From Morinoia aosen (Eukaryota > Arthropoda > Malacostraca > Amphipoda > Talitridae): a stretch of DNA of 64,000 bases. The stretch lies in the NCBI GenBank assembly GCA_030386875.1, contig CM059579.1:91082253-91146252 (forward strand), in the 5' to 3' direction. Under the pieces are notes generated by a model that worked only from the letters and a program-made list of their open reading frames with translations, did no database searches and was not told the origin of the DNA. The position numbers and the translations under genes were made by a program. Below, one piece after another: positions 10,575-19,750 of the stretch (positions are counted from its first letter, which is position 1; the number at the start of each line of letters is the position of its first letter).

Positions 10575-11648
10575 ATGGACGTTCCGGAAGCCGAAGCTAC
10601 GCGACGCTTCTGGAGCGGCATTTGGAGCCAAGAGGTCCAGCATAACGCCGAGGCTGAATGGCTCCAAGTGATCACCAAAGACGCCAACCCGGACGAAGAC
10701 CTCCGGATAACGGCGGCGCGATTACAAAAGCAAATGAGAAAAACTCAGAGCTGGAAGGCCCCCGGTCCAGACAAGGTTCATGGTTACTGGATCAAGACCT
10801 TCACGTCCCTCCATACAAGGCTGGTAGAAAACCTGGACAGATGCTTAACATCAGGCACTGTTCCAGGTTGGATGACAACTGGAAGGACGGTGCTGATACA
10901 GAAGGACAAGGAAAAAGGATCAGCGGTGAGCAATTACAGACCTATCACATGCCTTCCGGTCATGTGGAAGATTCTCACTGGCATGATCTACGAGAGCATG
11001 TATCAGCACCTAGTGAGCCGCGACTACTTCCCTAACGAGCAGAAGGGATGTAGACGGGGAACGAGAGGGACGAAAGACCATCTTCTGCTCGATAAACTCA
11101 TCATGACCCACGCCAAAGTTAAACGCAAGAATCTTAGCATGGCGTGGATTGACTACAAAAAGGCCTTCGACATGGTTCCTCACTCATGGATCCTCGAATG
11201 TCTGGAGACGTACGGAGTCGCGAGCAGCGTACGACAGTTGATCGCAACTGCCATGCCTAACTGGAAGGTCCAGCTCACGTGTGCAAACGCTGAGCTGGGA
11301 GAGGTCAATATTCGTCGAGGAATCTTTCAAGGCGACTCCCTATCTCCACTCTTGTTTGTGCTGGCACTGGTTCCAATGACTCAAGTCCCCAACCACACGG
11401 GCTTTGGATTCAAGTGCGACCGCAATAACAGCCTCAACCACCTCCTCTACATGGACGATCTCAAGCTGTTCGCAAGAACCGCTAGTGAGATCGAAAGACT
11501 TGTGAAAGTTGTGCACGAATTCTCCCACGACATCAGAATGGAATTCGGAATAAGAAAGTGCGGCCTCATCAACATTGTGAGAGGCAAAGTCTCAGCAACT
11601 GAGGGTATCCATCTAGAGAACGAAACAATCGAACAGATCGAAGAATAA
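10575..11648 (+). pseudogene. LINE reverse transcriptase domain
   Basis: About 357 codons. Recognisable RT blocks in order: WKAPGPDKVHGYW (about residue 60), NYRPITCLPVMWKIL, QKGCRRGTRGTKDHLLLDK, SMAWIDYKKAFDMVPHSW (first catalytic Asp), GIFQGDSLSPLLF, and YMDDLKLFA near residue 292 with the second Asp pair. The Met at 10575 is internal to the original protein. A TAA at 11646-11648 ends the frame, but the same frame resumes directly and continues to 12209. The inverted second copy has a lysine codon at this position, so the stop is private to this copy. Role: copying LINE RNA into DNA at a nicked target. Confidence 0.85.
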
Positions 11649-12209
11649 GGTTACAAATACCTAGGAGTGCTTGAACGCGACAACGTTCTGCACCCCGAGA
11701 TGAAGGAAAAGATCAGGAAAGAGTACTTCAGCAGAGTAAGGTTAATTTTGAAATCTAATCTCAGCGGCGGCAACATCATCAAAGCCATCAACACCTGGGC
11801 AGTACCGGTCATCAGGCACACCGCCGGAATAGTTAAATGGACGAAGTTCGAACAAAAGCAGCTAGATACGAAGACCAGAAAGCTGATGACCATCTTCAGG
11901 GCATTACATCCCCGATCATGCACTGAAAGGCTTTACATCAAGAGAAAGGAAGGAGGAAGAGGTCTGCTTGAAGTGGAAGAGTGCATCCAAAGTGAGATCA
12001 GAGCACTCGGCCAGTACACGAGAGAGAACCAGGACCCATGGATGCAACTGGTGTGGACATCGAGGATCCTGAAAGAGGAAGAGACCTCAGACAGTTTCAA
12101 GGAAAGGAGGAGAAGAGAGCGACTCCAAAAGTGGGAGGAAATGGCGCTTGCCGGCCAATACCTCCCACAAACTCAAGAAGCAAAACCCGAGCTCACTTGG
12201 AACTGGTGA
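11649..12209 (+). pseudogene. LINE RT thumb and linker
   Basis: In frame with the RT domain after the private TAA. Begins GYKYLGVLERDNV, a typical post-palm block, then a basic helical region (KEGGRGLLEVEECIQSEI) conserved in LINE C-termini. The frame breaks near 12190; the finger and endonuclease follow in another frame. Confidence 0.75.
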
Positions 12210-12748
12210 ATCGAGGCGAACTCAAGAAAGAAACTGAGGGCATGATCCTTGCCGCGCAAGAACAAGCCCTCAACACCAAAAATAGAGCAGCTAAAACCAC
12301 GTACACCAGCAACGACCCAAAATGCCGGATGTGCAAAACCAAAGACGAAACCGTCAACCACGTGATCAGTGAGTGCTCGGCGCTGGCGCAGAGGGAATAC
12401 TAGAGGAGGCACGACAAGGTTGCAACAACCCTACATTGGAACCTGTGCAAGACCCACAACTTCCCCTGCGCTGACCGCTGGTACCAGCACGAGCCCAAGA
12501 CTGTGATGGAAAATGACGACGTCAAGCTGCTCTATGACGTGCTCCACCAAACTGACAGGGTCATAACAGCCAGACGACCGGACATCGTCATCAACAAGAC
12601 CCAGAAACAGATCAAGATCATCGACGTGGCAGTTCCGTACGACTCAAGAATCGTCGAAAAGGAGGCTGAGAAAATCCTCATGTACCAAGACCTGCGGGTC
12701 GAGCTCGCCTCAATCCACGCTGCCGCGCCGAGGTGGTTCCCATCGTGA
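12190..12748 (+). pseudogene. LINE C-terminus: Cys/His finger and restriction-like endonuclease
   Basis: Shifted frame relative to RT. It shows C-x2-C-x8-H-x4-C (CRMC ... NH ... SEC) near 12325-12380, then an in-frame TAG at 12401-12403, then RRPDIVI ... KIIDVAVPYD with PD-x13-D spacing and a downstream lysine-rich helix: the endonuclease core of R2/R4-type LINEs, which nicks the target for priming. The TAG is also present in the inverted copy (14254-14256), so both descend from a source that already carried it. Ends at TGA 12746-12748. Confidence 0.8.
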
Positions 12749-13487
12749 TTGGGACACTTGGGGCCGCAACAAACAATCTTGAAAGACATCTTGGTAGCAT
12801 CGGCTGTGATAAAATCTATCCTGGCCTGCTGCAAAAGTCAGTTCTCCTGGAAACTGCCCACATCCTTCGCAAGGTGCTCGGATAAAACCCACATGCGAGC
12901 ACTGAGCTGAACGGTAAACCAGACCCGAATCAACCCTGCAATCCCAACACGAAGCAGGAAAAGTCGGGATTTCGGGGATGCGGAAGGGGAAAGAGGCGAG
13001 AGGGTAACTGCGTGACGTTCACGTGAACCTCCCTCCCTCTGAAGCCTGATGCATCCTCAAATGTGGACAATCACGTACCCAGGAGTGATTGGAGAACCTC
13101 AATTTGACTCTAGGATCCGACGGGTTCAACCCAAAACCCCGAAGATCCTAAACCGGACTTGACTTTGACGAGGGAGATTTTTCTCCCGAATACTTATCTA
13201 TTCACCCGACGAGAGGGACCGAAAGGTGGATGGGAGGGGAGCGAAGTGCCGTGACGTTCACGCCGCGGAGAACCCCTCTTCTGAAACCTCGAGGGAACTC
13301 GAATACAGAGTAGAAAAGAAGTCTGTGGTCCTCAGGGTGCGGGATGCACCCCGGAACGCTTCGCCTAAAGGGACCAAAGGCTGCAAAGGAAGGAAGAAAA
13401 TCGTAAAACCTTCGATGCACCACTTCCAACTGGAACATCCCGAGGACAGCCCTACACCAGCCTTAACAACTCGGCTGTGGATCTATT
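12749..13487 (+). other. LINE 3' untranslated region
   Basis: Follows the endonuclease stop and runs to the TAA repeats. The part 12749-13105 is repeated in inverted orientation at 13552-13910. The part 13106-13487 is single-copy in this window, so the inverted copy lacks the true 3' end. The ORF at 13226-13522 lies in this UTR and has no recognisable features. Confidence 0.6.
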
Positions 13488-13506
13488 TCAATAATAATAA
13501 TAATAA
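13488..13506 (+). repeat. TAA repeat at LINE 3' end
   Basis: Short run of AAT/TAA triplets, matching the target preference of Dong-type elements and pairing with the repeat at 7372-7470. Confidence 0.7.
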
Positions 13507-13551
13507 AGCAATACAAGTCTAAGTTTTCGTGGTTAGCAATTCAAGTAACGT

Positions 13552-15276
13552 AAATTGAGGTTCTCCCATCACTCCTGGGTTCGTGATTGTCCACATTTGA
13601 GGATGCATCAGGCTTCAGAGGGAGGGAGGTCCACGTGAACGTCACGCAGTTACCCTCTCGCCTCTTTCCCCTTCCGCATCCCCGAAATCCCGACTATTCC
13701 TGCTTCGTGTTGGGATTGCAGGGTTGATTCGGGTCTGGTTTGCCGTTCAGCTCAGTGCTCGCATGTGGGTTTTATCCGAGCACCTTGCGAAGGATGTGGG
13801 CAGTTTCCAGGAGAACTGACTTTTGCAGCAGGCCAGGATAGATTTTATCACAGCCGATGCTACCAAGATGTCTTTCAAGATTGTTTGTTGCGGCCCCAAG
13901 TGTCCCAATCACGATGGGAACCACCTCGGCGCGGCAGCGTGGATTGAGGCATGCTCGACCCGGAGGTCTTGGTACTTGAGGATTTTTTCAGCCTCCTTTT
14001 CGACGATTCTTGAGTCGTACGGAACTGCCACGTCGATGATCTTGATCTGTTTCTGGGTCTTGTTGATGACGATGTCCGGTCGTCTGGCTGTTATGACCCT
14101 GTCAGTTTGGTGGAGCACGTCATAGAGCAGCTTGACGTCGTCATTTTCCATCACAGTCTTGGGCTCGTGCTGGTACCAGCGGTCAGCGCAGGGGAAGTTG
14201 TGGGTCTTGCACAGGTTCCAATGTAGGGTTGTTGCAACCATGTCGTGCCTCCTCTAGCATTCCCTCTGCGCCAGCGCCGAGCACTCACTGATCACGTGGT
14301 TGACGGTTTCGTCTTTGGTTTTGCACATCCGGCATTTTGGGTCGTTGCTGGCGTACGTGGTTTTAGCTGCTCTATTTTTGGTGTTGAGGGCTTGTTCTTG
14401 CGCGGCAAGGATCATGCCCTCAGTTTCTTTCTTGAGTTCGCCTCGATTCACCAGTTCCAAGTGAGCTCGGGTTTTGCTTCTTGAGTTTGTGGAAGGTATT
14501 GGCTGGCAGCGCCATTTCCTCCCGCTGTTGGAGTCGCTCTCTTCTCCTCCTTTCCTTGAAACTGTCTGAGGTCTCTTCCTCTTTCAGGATCCTCGATGTC
14601 CACACCAGTTGCATCCATGGGTCCTGGTGCTCTCTCGTGTACTGGCCGAGTGCTCTGATCTCACTTTGGATGCACTCTTCCACTTCAAGCAGACCTCTTC
14701 CTCCTTCCTTTCTCTTAATGTAAAGCCTGTCAGTGCATGATCGGGGATGTAATGCCCAGAAGATGGTCATTAGCTTTCTGGTCTTCGTATCTAGCTGCTT
14801 TTGTTCGAACTTCGTCCATTTAACTATTCCGGCGGTGTGCCTGATGACCGGTACTGCCCAGGTGTTGATGGCTTTGATGATGTTGCCGCCGCTGAGATTA
14901 GGTTTCAAAATTAACCTTACTCTGCTGAAGTACTCTTTCCTGATCTTTTCCTTCATCTCGGTGTGCAGAACGTTGTCGTGTTCAAGCACTCCTAGGTATT
15001 TGTAACCTTTTTGTTCGATCTGTTCGATTGTTTCGTTCTATAGATGGATACCCTCAGTTGCTGAGACTTTGCCTATCACGATGTTGATGAGGCTGCACTT
15101 TCTTATTCCGAATTCCATTCTGATGTCGTGGGAGAATTCGTGCACAACTTTCACAAGTCTTTCGATCTCACTAGCGGATCTTGCGAACAGCTTGAGATCG
15201 TCCATGTAGAGGAGGTGGTTGAGGCTGTTATTGCGGTCGTACTTGAATCCAAAGCCCGTGTGGTTGGGGACTTGAG
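13552..15276 (-). mobile_element. Inverted partial copy of the Dong/R4-like LINE
   Basis: Reverse complement of 11380-13105 with few differences over about 1.72 kb. Pieces on the minus strand: RT thumb and linker (14420-14989), Cys/His finger (14254-14460, stop TAG 14254-14256) and endonuclease (13909-14241). It is missing both the 5' part and the last 380 bp of the 3' end. Ordinary target-primed insertion truncates only the 5' end, so the loss at the 3' side points to an inverted duplication or later rearrangement. Its left edge is 46 bp from the TAA repeat and its right edge abuts BEL pol sequence. Confidence 0.85.
13909..14989 (-). pseudogene. LINE C-terminal ORF remnant (copy 2)
   Basis: Codes in three pieces for the same region as 11667-12748. 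Compared with copy 1 it lacks the TAA after the RT block but has its own frameshift near 14500 (the residues after EEMAL diverge), and it shares the TAG after the Cys/His finger. The endonuclease piece retains RRPDIVI and KIIDVAVPYD. Non-functional. Confidence 0.8.
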
Positions 15277-15743
15277 ATATAAAAAAGGTTTTCGGTAAAC
15301 TCTTGGCTGTCAGGGAACGCTTTTTTGACTCGTATCATTCAGAATTCTTGCGTACTTTAATCAATCAAGCAACTCATCGAAAACAGCGGTATGAGCCTGT
15401 AGCTCATCGGCCTCTCCAAGCTGGAGACGTGGTGCTGTTAGCAGAAAAATACACGAAAAGAGGTTCTTTCCCTTTAGGTATCGTGACGAGAACGGAAACC
15501 AATTCTTTGGGAGAGACTACCGCGGCTGAAGTGAAAAAGGGTTCATCAGGCGAAAAAGTGTATCGCCATGCTTCTTCACTAATTCTACTCTTGCCTAACG
15601 AACAGTATGATCGTGACAGACACGAAACTCGTGTCCCTAACAGAGAAGTTTCTCCTACAGATGCAGCCGAGCGACCCAAACGGGATGCTGCGGTTACTGC
15701 TCGTGAACGCACCCGTTCTCTGTACGAGAACGGCCGTGCGTAA
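15277..15743 (+). pseudogene. BEL/Pao pol C-terminus (integrase tail)
   Basis: The frame is open from the breakpoint at 15277 (KKVFGKLLAVRERFF) through to TAA. The residues LQAGDVVLLAEKYTKRGSFP and the following PLG-type segment, then YRHASSLILLLP, match the conserved C-terminal domain after the integrase core in BEL/Pao polyproteins. Gag, protease, RT, RNase H and the integrase core are absent upstream because the inverted LINE copy abuts directly. A TTG at 15303 is not a real start. 124 bp downstream lies a G-rich tract and the LTR, the normal order at the 3' end of such an element. Confidence 0.8.
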
Positions 15744-15857
15744 CCTGTATAAAGATTTTACATATGTTTTCGTTCACTATACTGAATTAGTTAGACTGTT
15801 CGTTTATTCGTTTGTATTTCTTGTCTTCAGCCTTAAACTTTGCTGAAGACAACCTTC

Positions 15858-15867
15858 GCTGGGGGAG
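15858..15867 (+). other. Polypurine-tract-like sequence
   Basis: GCTGGGGGAG immediately precedes the LTR start TGTGCAG. In LTR retrotransposons this tract primes plus-strand DNA synthesis, and its position supports the LTR boundary. Confidence 0.55.
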
Positions 15868-17431
15868 TGTGCAGAATACCTGCATTATAGCTATAAGGAC
15901 TAAAATTAAGGAAACTTTAAATATGACCCAGGCAACAGCTTCATTATTCAGATAAAGTTTAATTCCTTGAATTAATTGAATTAATGGTAATTAAAAGGAA
16001 TTGAAATAGAACGATTGGGAGAAAATGTTGAAAGTAGTATTTAAAGTCACTCATTTCACACCGCTCCTCTGATTAGCACAATTGTAACGTACTAGAACCG
16101 ACTTTCCTTTTTACGCCACTAACTTGCGTGGAAGCTCCTCCTATTCCCGCAGTTCTTCATCAGATCCCGCAGAGTAATCATCTTACCTGCTTACCCCGGA
16201 ACCCACTCGACCAAGAGGATAATTCCGTTATCAACTTCTACACCGTAACCTCAACCGTTATGGAAATGTACGAGTAAACCCCTGCGCTGGAAGGACGGAC
16301 GGACCGGCAGCCGGCATCTCTGAGCTTACGGCAACACTCAGACGTCACTCGGAGGTTGGTCTAGTGCTTAGTTGCAAGTGGGCTGTTCGGGGACGGTGTG
16401 AACTTTATGGTGACTGCTTCCCATGTTAAATTCTAAATCCGCATTATAAACTTACCTTGTCGTTCGACGTCTATAAACTTACCTTGTCGTTCGACGTCTA
16501 TAAACTTACCTTGTCGTTCGACGTCTATAAACTTACCTTATCGTTCGACGTCTATAAACTTACCTTGTCGTTCGACGTCTATAAACTTACCTTGTCGTTC
16601 GACGTCTATAAACTTACCTTGTCGTTCGACGTCTATAAACTTACCTTGTCGTTCGACGTCTATAAACTTACTTTGTCGTTCGACGTCTATAAACTTACCT
16701 TGTCGTTCGACGTCTATAAACTTACCTTGTCGTTCGACGTCTATAAACTTACCTTGTCGTTCGACGTCTATAAACTTACCTTGTCGTTCGACGTCTATAA
16801 ACTTACCTTGTCGTTCGACGTCTATAAACTTACCTTGTTGTTCGACGTCTATAAACTTACCTTGTCGTTCGACGTCTATAAACTTACCTTGTCGTTCGAC
16901 GTCTATAAACTTACCTTGTCGTTCGACGTCTATAAACTTACCTTGTCGTTCGACGTCTATAAACTTACCTTGTCGTTCGACGTCTATAAACTTACCTTGT
17001 CGTTCGATGTCTATAAACTTACCTTGTCGTTCGACGTCTATAAACTTACCTTGTCGTTCGACCTCTATAAACTTACCTTGTCGTTCGACGTTTATAAACT
17101 TTAAACTTTGGTGGTAAACATTTTGAAACCTTGTAAACTATAAATTTTAAACTTGGTGGTGACGCTATTTCAATTGTACTTTGTGTGGTCGCTGGAAACC
17201 CCGTTGACGGTTCGCGTTTTCATGCCTTCGCAGGATGGACGATGCCCTGGCAGGATCTCGGACATGGTATTGAACTGCTCACGGTTCCAACAGCTCGTCC
17301 TGTTCCTGTACCCTGTGTCCGTTACAGCTGTTTACGTGTCCGTTCTAAATCTCTTTCCTGAGTAAAGCTTGAATGTCGATTTAATCTGATTTTTACCCCT
17401 TTCTATAGCTAATTTCACTGTAAATTGTACA
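15868..17431 (+). repeat. BEL/Pao LTR, plus orientation
   Basis: Begins TGTGCAGAATACC and ends AATTGTACA (TGT...ACA), 1564 bp. Preceded by a polypurine-like tract and pol, followed by a possible primer-binding site and gag. Repeated in reverse at 18242-19742. Relative to that copy it lacks about 158 bp after 16215 (deletion between two CCACTC words) and has about eight more 27-bp units. Confidence 0.85.
16446..17100. repeat. 27-bp minisatellite inside LTR (about 24 units)
   Basis: Unit reads CTTGTCGTTCGACGTCTATAAACTTAC, divided here as CTTGTCGTTCGAC plus GTCTATAAACTTAC. Units are nearly identical. Because 27 is a multiple of 3, the array has a long open frame by construction and is not a gene. 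Confidence 0.95.
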
Positions 17432-17451
17432 TGGTGGCCAGTATGGGGAGC
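17432..17451 (+). other. Possible primer-binding site
   Basis: TGGTGGCCAGTATGGGGAGC directly follows the LTR end. It begins TGG, as sites complementary to a tRNA 3' CCA do. I could not assign the tRNA. Confidence 0.4.
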
Positions 17452-17584
17452 GGCAGGCCGTCCGTGTGATTCCTGGTGGTCGGCGTCCGTCCTTCTTCAT
17501 TTTCAATAATTATTGTCTAATCTGTACTTCTATTCGCAGATAATAATTTATATGGTCGAAAAATTTCTCTAATACTCTGCAGGT

Positions 17585-18240
17585 ATGGCCGAAAAACCCT
17601 CTGCGGGAACTGATGGAACTAACAAACTAATTTTAATAAAAACTCGCCAATATGTCAGGCAACGCATTACGAGAGCGTGTAATGCTATTGACAGAGAGGC
17701 AGCGTCCTTAAGTGACCAACAGAGGCAGGTGCAGAAATCTCGCTTGCAGTCGTTGAGTGTCGAGATACGGGACCTCGACAAGCAGATCTTCGAAGCGCTG
17801 ATCAAAGAGAGCGCAGACGATGAGAGACTTCAGGCCTCCGTAGCAGAGCAGGAGGACTACGAGGAGAAAATACTGCTGTCCCTGTCGCTTCTGCAGTCGG
17901 TGAGTGCTGAGTCTCCTAGTGCACTATTTAGTGACTCTTTAGAGAATGTCGATTCCGCGAGTAATAGGGTCAGTGCTAGAAGAGTCTTAAAATTGCCTGA
18001 TGTGCCCTTGCTAAAGTTTGCCAATGGGAAGAACGAAAGCCTCGAACAATTCATTCACAGCTTTGAGAGTGTGGTAAACAAACATAATTTGACCAGTTAT
18101 GAGAGATTTGTGTATTTGAAAAATCAGCTTACCGGTGCTCCCAGAATTCTTGTCGATTCCCTTGACATTGAAGAACAAACTTACGAAATTGCCAAGGATC
18201 TCTTACAGTGCAATTGCCAAAATTGCCAAGGATCTCTTAC
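17585..18240 (+). pseudogene. BEL/Pao gag, N-terminal part
   Basis: ATG at 17585, 154 bp after the LTR. The first 100 residues are charged and heptad-like (SLSDQQRQVQKSRLQSLSVE ...), as in BEL gag coiled-coil regions. The segment KLPDVPLLKFANG, followed by LEQFIHSFESVVNKHNL and YERFVYLKNQLTG, matches the DUF1759-type gag core. The frame enters a 23-bp duplicated segment and then inverted LTR sequence at about 18242, so the last 30 or so codons to 18340 are LTR and not gag. Zinc knuckles and everything downstream are missing. Confidence 0.75.
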
Positions 18241-18243
18241 AGT
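18187..18243. repeat. 23-bp direct duplication at gag/inverted-LTR junction
   Basis: AATTGCCAAGGATCTCTTAC followed by AGT occurs at 18187-18209 and again at 18221-18243. The second copy ends where the inverted LTR begins. Such a duplication suggests template slippage or a filled-in joint. Confidence 0.8.
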
Positions 18244-19742
18244 ACAATTTACAGTGAAATTAGCTATAGAAAGGGGTAAAAATAGAGTTCAATCGACATT
18301 CAAGCTTTACTCAGGAAAGAGATTTAGAACGGACACGTAAACAGCTGTAACGGACACAGGGTACAGGAACAGGACGAGCTGTTGGAACCGTGAGCAGTTC
18401 AATACCATGTCCGAGATCCTGCCAGGGCATCGTCCATCCTGCGAAGGCATGAAAACGCGAACCGTCAACGGGGTTTCCAGCGAACACCCAAAGTACAATT
18501 GAAATAGCGTCACCAACAAAGTTTAAAATTTATAGTTTACAAGGTTTCAAAATGTTTACCACCAAAGTTTAAAGTTTATAAACGTCGAACGACAAGGTAA
18601 GTTTATAGACGTCGAACGACAAGGTAAGTTTATAGACGTCGAACGGCAAGGTAAGTTTAAAGACGTCGAACGACAAGGTAAGTTTGTAGACGTCGAACGA
18701 CAAGGTAAGTTTATAGACGTCGAACGACAAGGTAAGTTTATAGACGTCAAACGACAAGGTAAGTTTATAGACGTCGAACGACAAGGTAAGTTTATAGACG
18801 TCGAACGACAAGGTAAGTTTATAGACGTCGAACGACAAGGTAAGTTTATAGACGTCGAACGACAAGGTAAGTTTATAGACGTCGAACGACAAGGTAAGTT
18901 TATAGACGTCGAACGACAAGGTAAGTTTATAGACGTCGAACGACAAGGTAAGTTTATAGACGTCGAACGACAAGGTTAGTTGATAGACGTCGAACGACAA
19001 GGTAAGTTTATAATGCGGATTTAGAATTTAACATGGGAAGCAGTCACCATAAAGTTCACACCGTCCCCGAACAGCCCACTTGCAACTAAGCACTAGACCA
19101 ACCTCCGAGTGACGTCTGAGTGTTACCGTCCGTTGAGAGATGCCGGCTGCCGGTCCGTCCGTCCTTCCAGCGCAGGGGTTTACTCGTACATTTCCATAAC
19201 GGTTGAGGTTACGGTGTAGAAGTTGATAACGGAATTATCCTCTTGGTCGAGTGGACTCGTAGAGGCACGCGTAGACACAAGTAAGGTCCAGCGGAACTTC
19301 CAGATGAAGGAGCAATCTTGCCAATTAGAATGTGCCTGGCACATTCGGCGACAACTGAGATCCAGCGTCCCAGCGAAGTGCCGACCATTTAACCGGAAGC
19401 AGAGTGGATTCCGGGGTAAGCAGATAAGATGATTACTCTGCGGGATCTGATGAAAAACTGCGGGAATAGGAGGAGCTTCCACGCAAGTTAGTGGCGGAAA
19501 AAGGAAAGTCGGTTCTAGTACGTTACAATTGTGCTAATCAGAGGAGCGGTGTGAAATGAGTGACTTTAAATACTACTTTTAACATTTTCTCCCAATCGTT
19601 TTATTTCAATTCCTTTTAATTACCATTAATTTAATTAATTCAAGGAATTAAACTTAATCTGATTAATGAAGCTGTTGCCTGAGTAATATTTAAAGTTTCC
19701 TTAATTTTAGTCCTTATAGCTATAATGCAGGTATTCTGCACA
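18242..19742 (-). repeat. BEL/Pao LTR, inverted copy
   Basis: Reverse complement of the LTR at 15868-17431, 1501 bp, ending on the plus strand with GGTATTCTGCACA. It has about 16 rather than 24 minisatellite units and contains about 158 bp (19250-19409) missing from the plus-orientation copy. No gag or pol flanks it in its own orientation; it abuts the polymerase remnant at 19743-19751. Confidence 0.85.
18570..19012. repeat. 27-bp minisatellite, inverted array (about 16 units)
   Basis: Same unit as 16446-17100 in reverse complement. Several units have private substitutions (CAAACGAC, AACGGCAAGG, AGTTTGTAG). The open frame on the minus strand is a product of the 27-bp period. Confidence 0.95.
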
Positions 19743-19750
19743 GTTTTCCT

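Larger units (their letters stand above)
7471..13506 (+). mobile_element. Dong/R4-like LINE (non-LTR retrotransposon), decayed
   Basis: Contains an N-terminal region with a Trp-rich DNA-binding-like segment, an RT domain, a Cys/His finger and a PD-x13-D restriction-like endonuclease downstream of RT, the hallmark order of R2/R4/NeSL-type LINEs. Both sides are TAA/ATT repeats, and Dong elements are known to insert in TAA repeats. Several frameshifts and nonsense codons break the single large ORF. An AT-rich stretch (about 7936-9655) inside the 5' part looks like foreign sequence. Assignment to the Dong/R4 group rests on RT motifs and the insertion site and was not tested by phylogeny. Confidence 0.8.

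Noticed and set aside
13226..13522. 98-codon ORF in the LINE 3' UTR
   Set aside because: Lies downstream of the endonuclease stop, without conservation in the second copy or domain features.
16446..17100. CRISPR-like array
   Set aside because: Units are contiguous without variable spacers, and the context is eukaryotic.
16457..17104. Long ORF of perfect nine-residue repeats (SFDVYKLTL)
   Set aside because: It is the 27-bp LTR minisatellite; a period divisible by three keeps the frame open. The inverted array shows the same on the other strand.
19180..19482. 100-codon ORF on the minus strand
   Set aside because: Falls wholly within the inverted BEL LTR, and part of it is missing from the other LTR.
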